A stretch of DNA of 64,000 nucleotides from Bacteroidota bacterium (GTDB lineage Bacteria > Bacteroidota > Bacteroidia > Chitinophagales > Chitinophagaceae), in assembly GCA_023416995.1 (NCBI GenBank), contig JAEZGI010000082.1:1-64000 (forward strand), given 5' to 3'. The position numbers and the translations under genes are program-made. How positions within the stretch are numbered: the first letter of the stretch is position 1; every line of letters starts with the position of its first letter. The notes under the pieces are model-generated. The model was not told the origin of the DNA and searched no databases. It saw only the letters and a program-made list of their open reading frames with translations. Positions 63,957-64,000 of the stretch are shown piece after piece.

Positions 63957-64000
63957 TAAAGGAATGGTTAGAAGAATATAAGCCCACAACACAGGCTGAT
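63953..64000 (+). CDS. abiEii: Type IV toxin, AbiEii-type nucleotidyltransferase (cut by the window edge)
   Basis: Only the first 16 codons are inside the window, MIKEWLEEYKPTTQAD. This matches the usual start of AbiEii/AbiGii nucleotidyltransferase toxins, and the four-base ATGA overlap with the antitoxin gene is the normal arrangement. The toxin is thought to transfer nucleotides and stop growth, giving phage abortive infection or plasmid stability. The assignment rests on context and this short N-terminus. Confidence 0.7.
   Translation, partial: MIKEWLEEYKPTTQAD

Overview
The window is a chromosomal segment of a Bacteroidota bacterium, most likely family Chitinophagaceae (inferred). The evidence is SusC/SusD pairs, many TonB-dependent receptors, Bacteroidota-type promoters (TTG, about 19 nt, TAnnTTTG), few Shine-Dalgarno sequences apart from strong ones at rpsU and hsp20, and lipoproteins with acidic residues after the lipid-anchored Cys. 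Most of it is well-conserved coding sequence. I see no prophage, insertion sequence, CRISPR array or rRNA operon.

Region 1 (1-8143) is the translation and transcription core: rpsU, xer recombinase, hpf, tRNA-Thr/Tyr/Gly/Thr, tuf, tRNA-Trp, secE-nusG, then rplK-rplA-rplJ-rplL. The order matches the classic thrU-tyrU-glyT-thrT-tufB-secE-nusG-rplKAJL-rpoBC cluster. The exception is a convergent gene for a Lys/Ala-repeat histone H1-like protein between nusG and rplK.

Region 2 (8343-22844) is a 14.5-kb glycan-utilisation locus between rplL and rpoB, normally neighbours in one operon. It holds two paralogous LacI-type regulators, a GH92 exo-mannosidase whose specificity residues fit an alpha-1,2-mannosidase, and two SusC/SusD pairs. 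A terminator ends rplL on its left. On its right a long hairpin abuts a new rpoB promoter, so the locus looks transcriptionally insulated. This is the most unusual feature of the window.

Region 3 (22945-32247) is rpoB, a GC-rich repeat, rpoC and an OmpH/Skp-like protein.

Region 4 (32465-53961) is mixed. It contains an orphan secreted protein plus lipoprotein, an APC permease overlapping a PfkB-type heptose kinase, isoaspartyl peptidase, a fructosamine-kinase-like protein, and a coupled pair of exported proteins, the second interrupted by an in-frame TGA. It continues with a CHRD lipoprotein, RNase Z, dapA, accA, a three-PAS histidine kinase, a PQQ-type sugar dehydrogenase with a GH16 glucanase, Hsp20, a MacB/FtsX permease, a transglutaminase-like protein and a lipoprotein.

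Region 5 (54034-62258, minus strand) holds a TonB receptor/beta-helix lipoprotein operon, a truncated haemoglobin/FecA-like receptor operon, and a DoxX/NmrA-like redox operon.

Region 6 (62467-64000) has tRNA-Asp, a doubtful ORF and the start of a type IV AbiE toxin-antitoxin operon. Two near-identical palindromes, 63 bp apart, precede the antitoxin gene.
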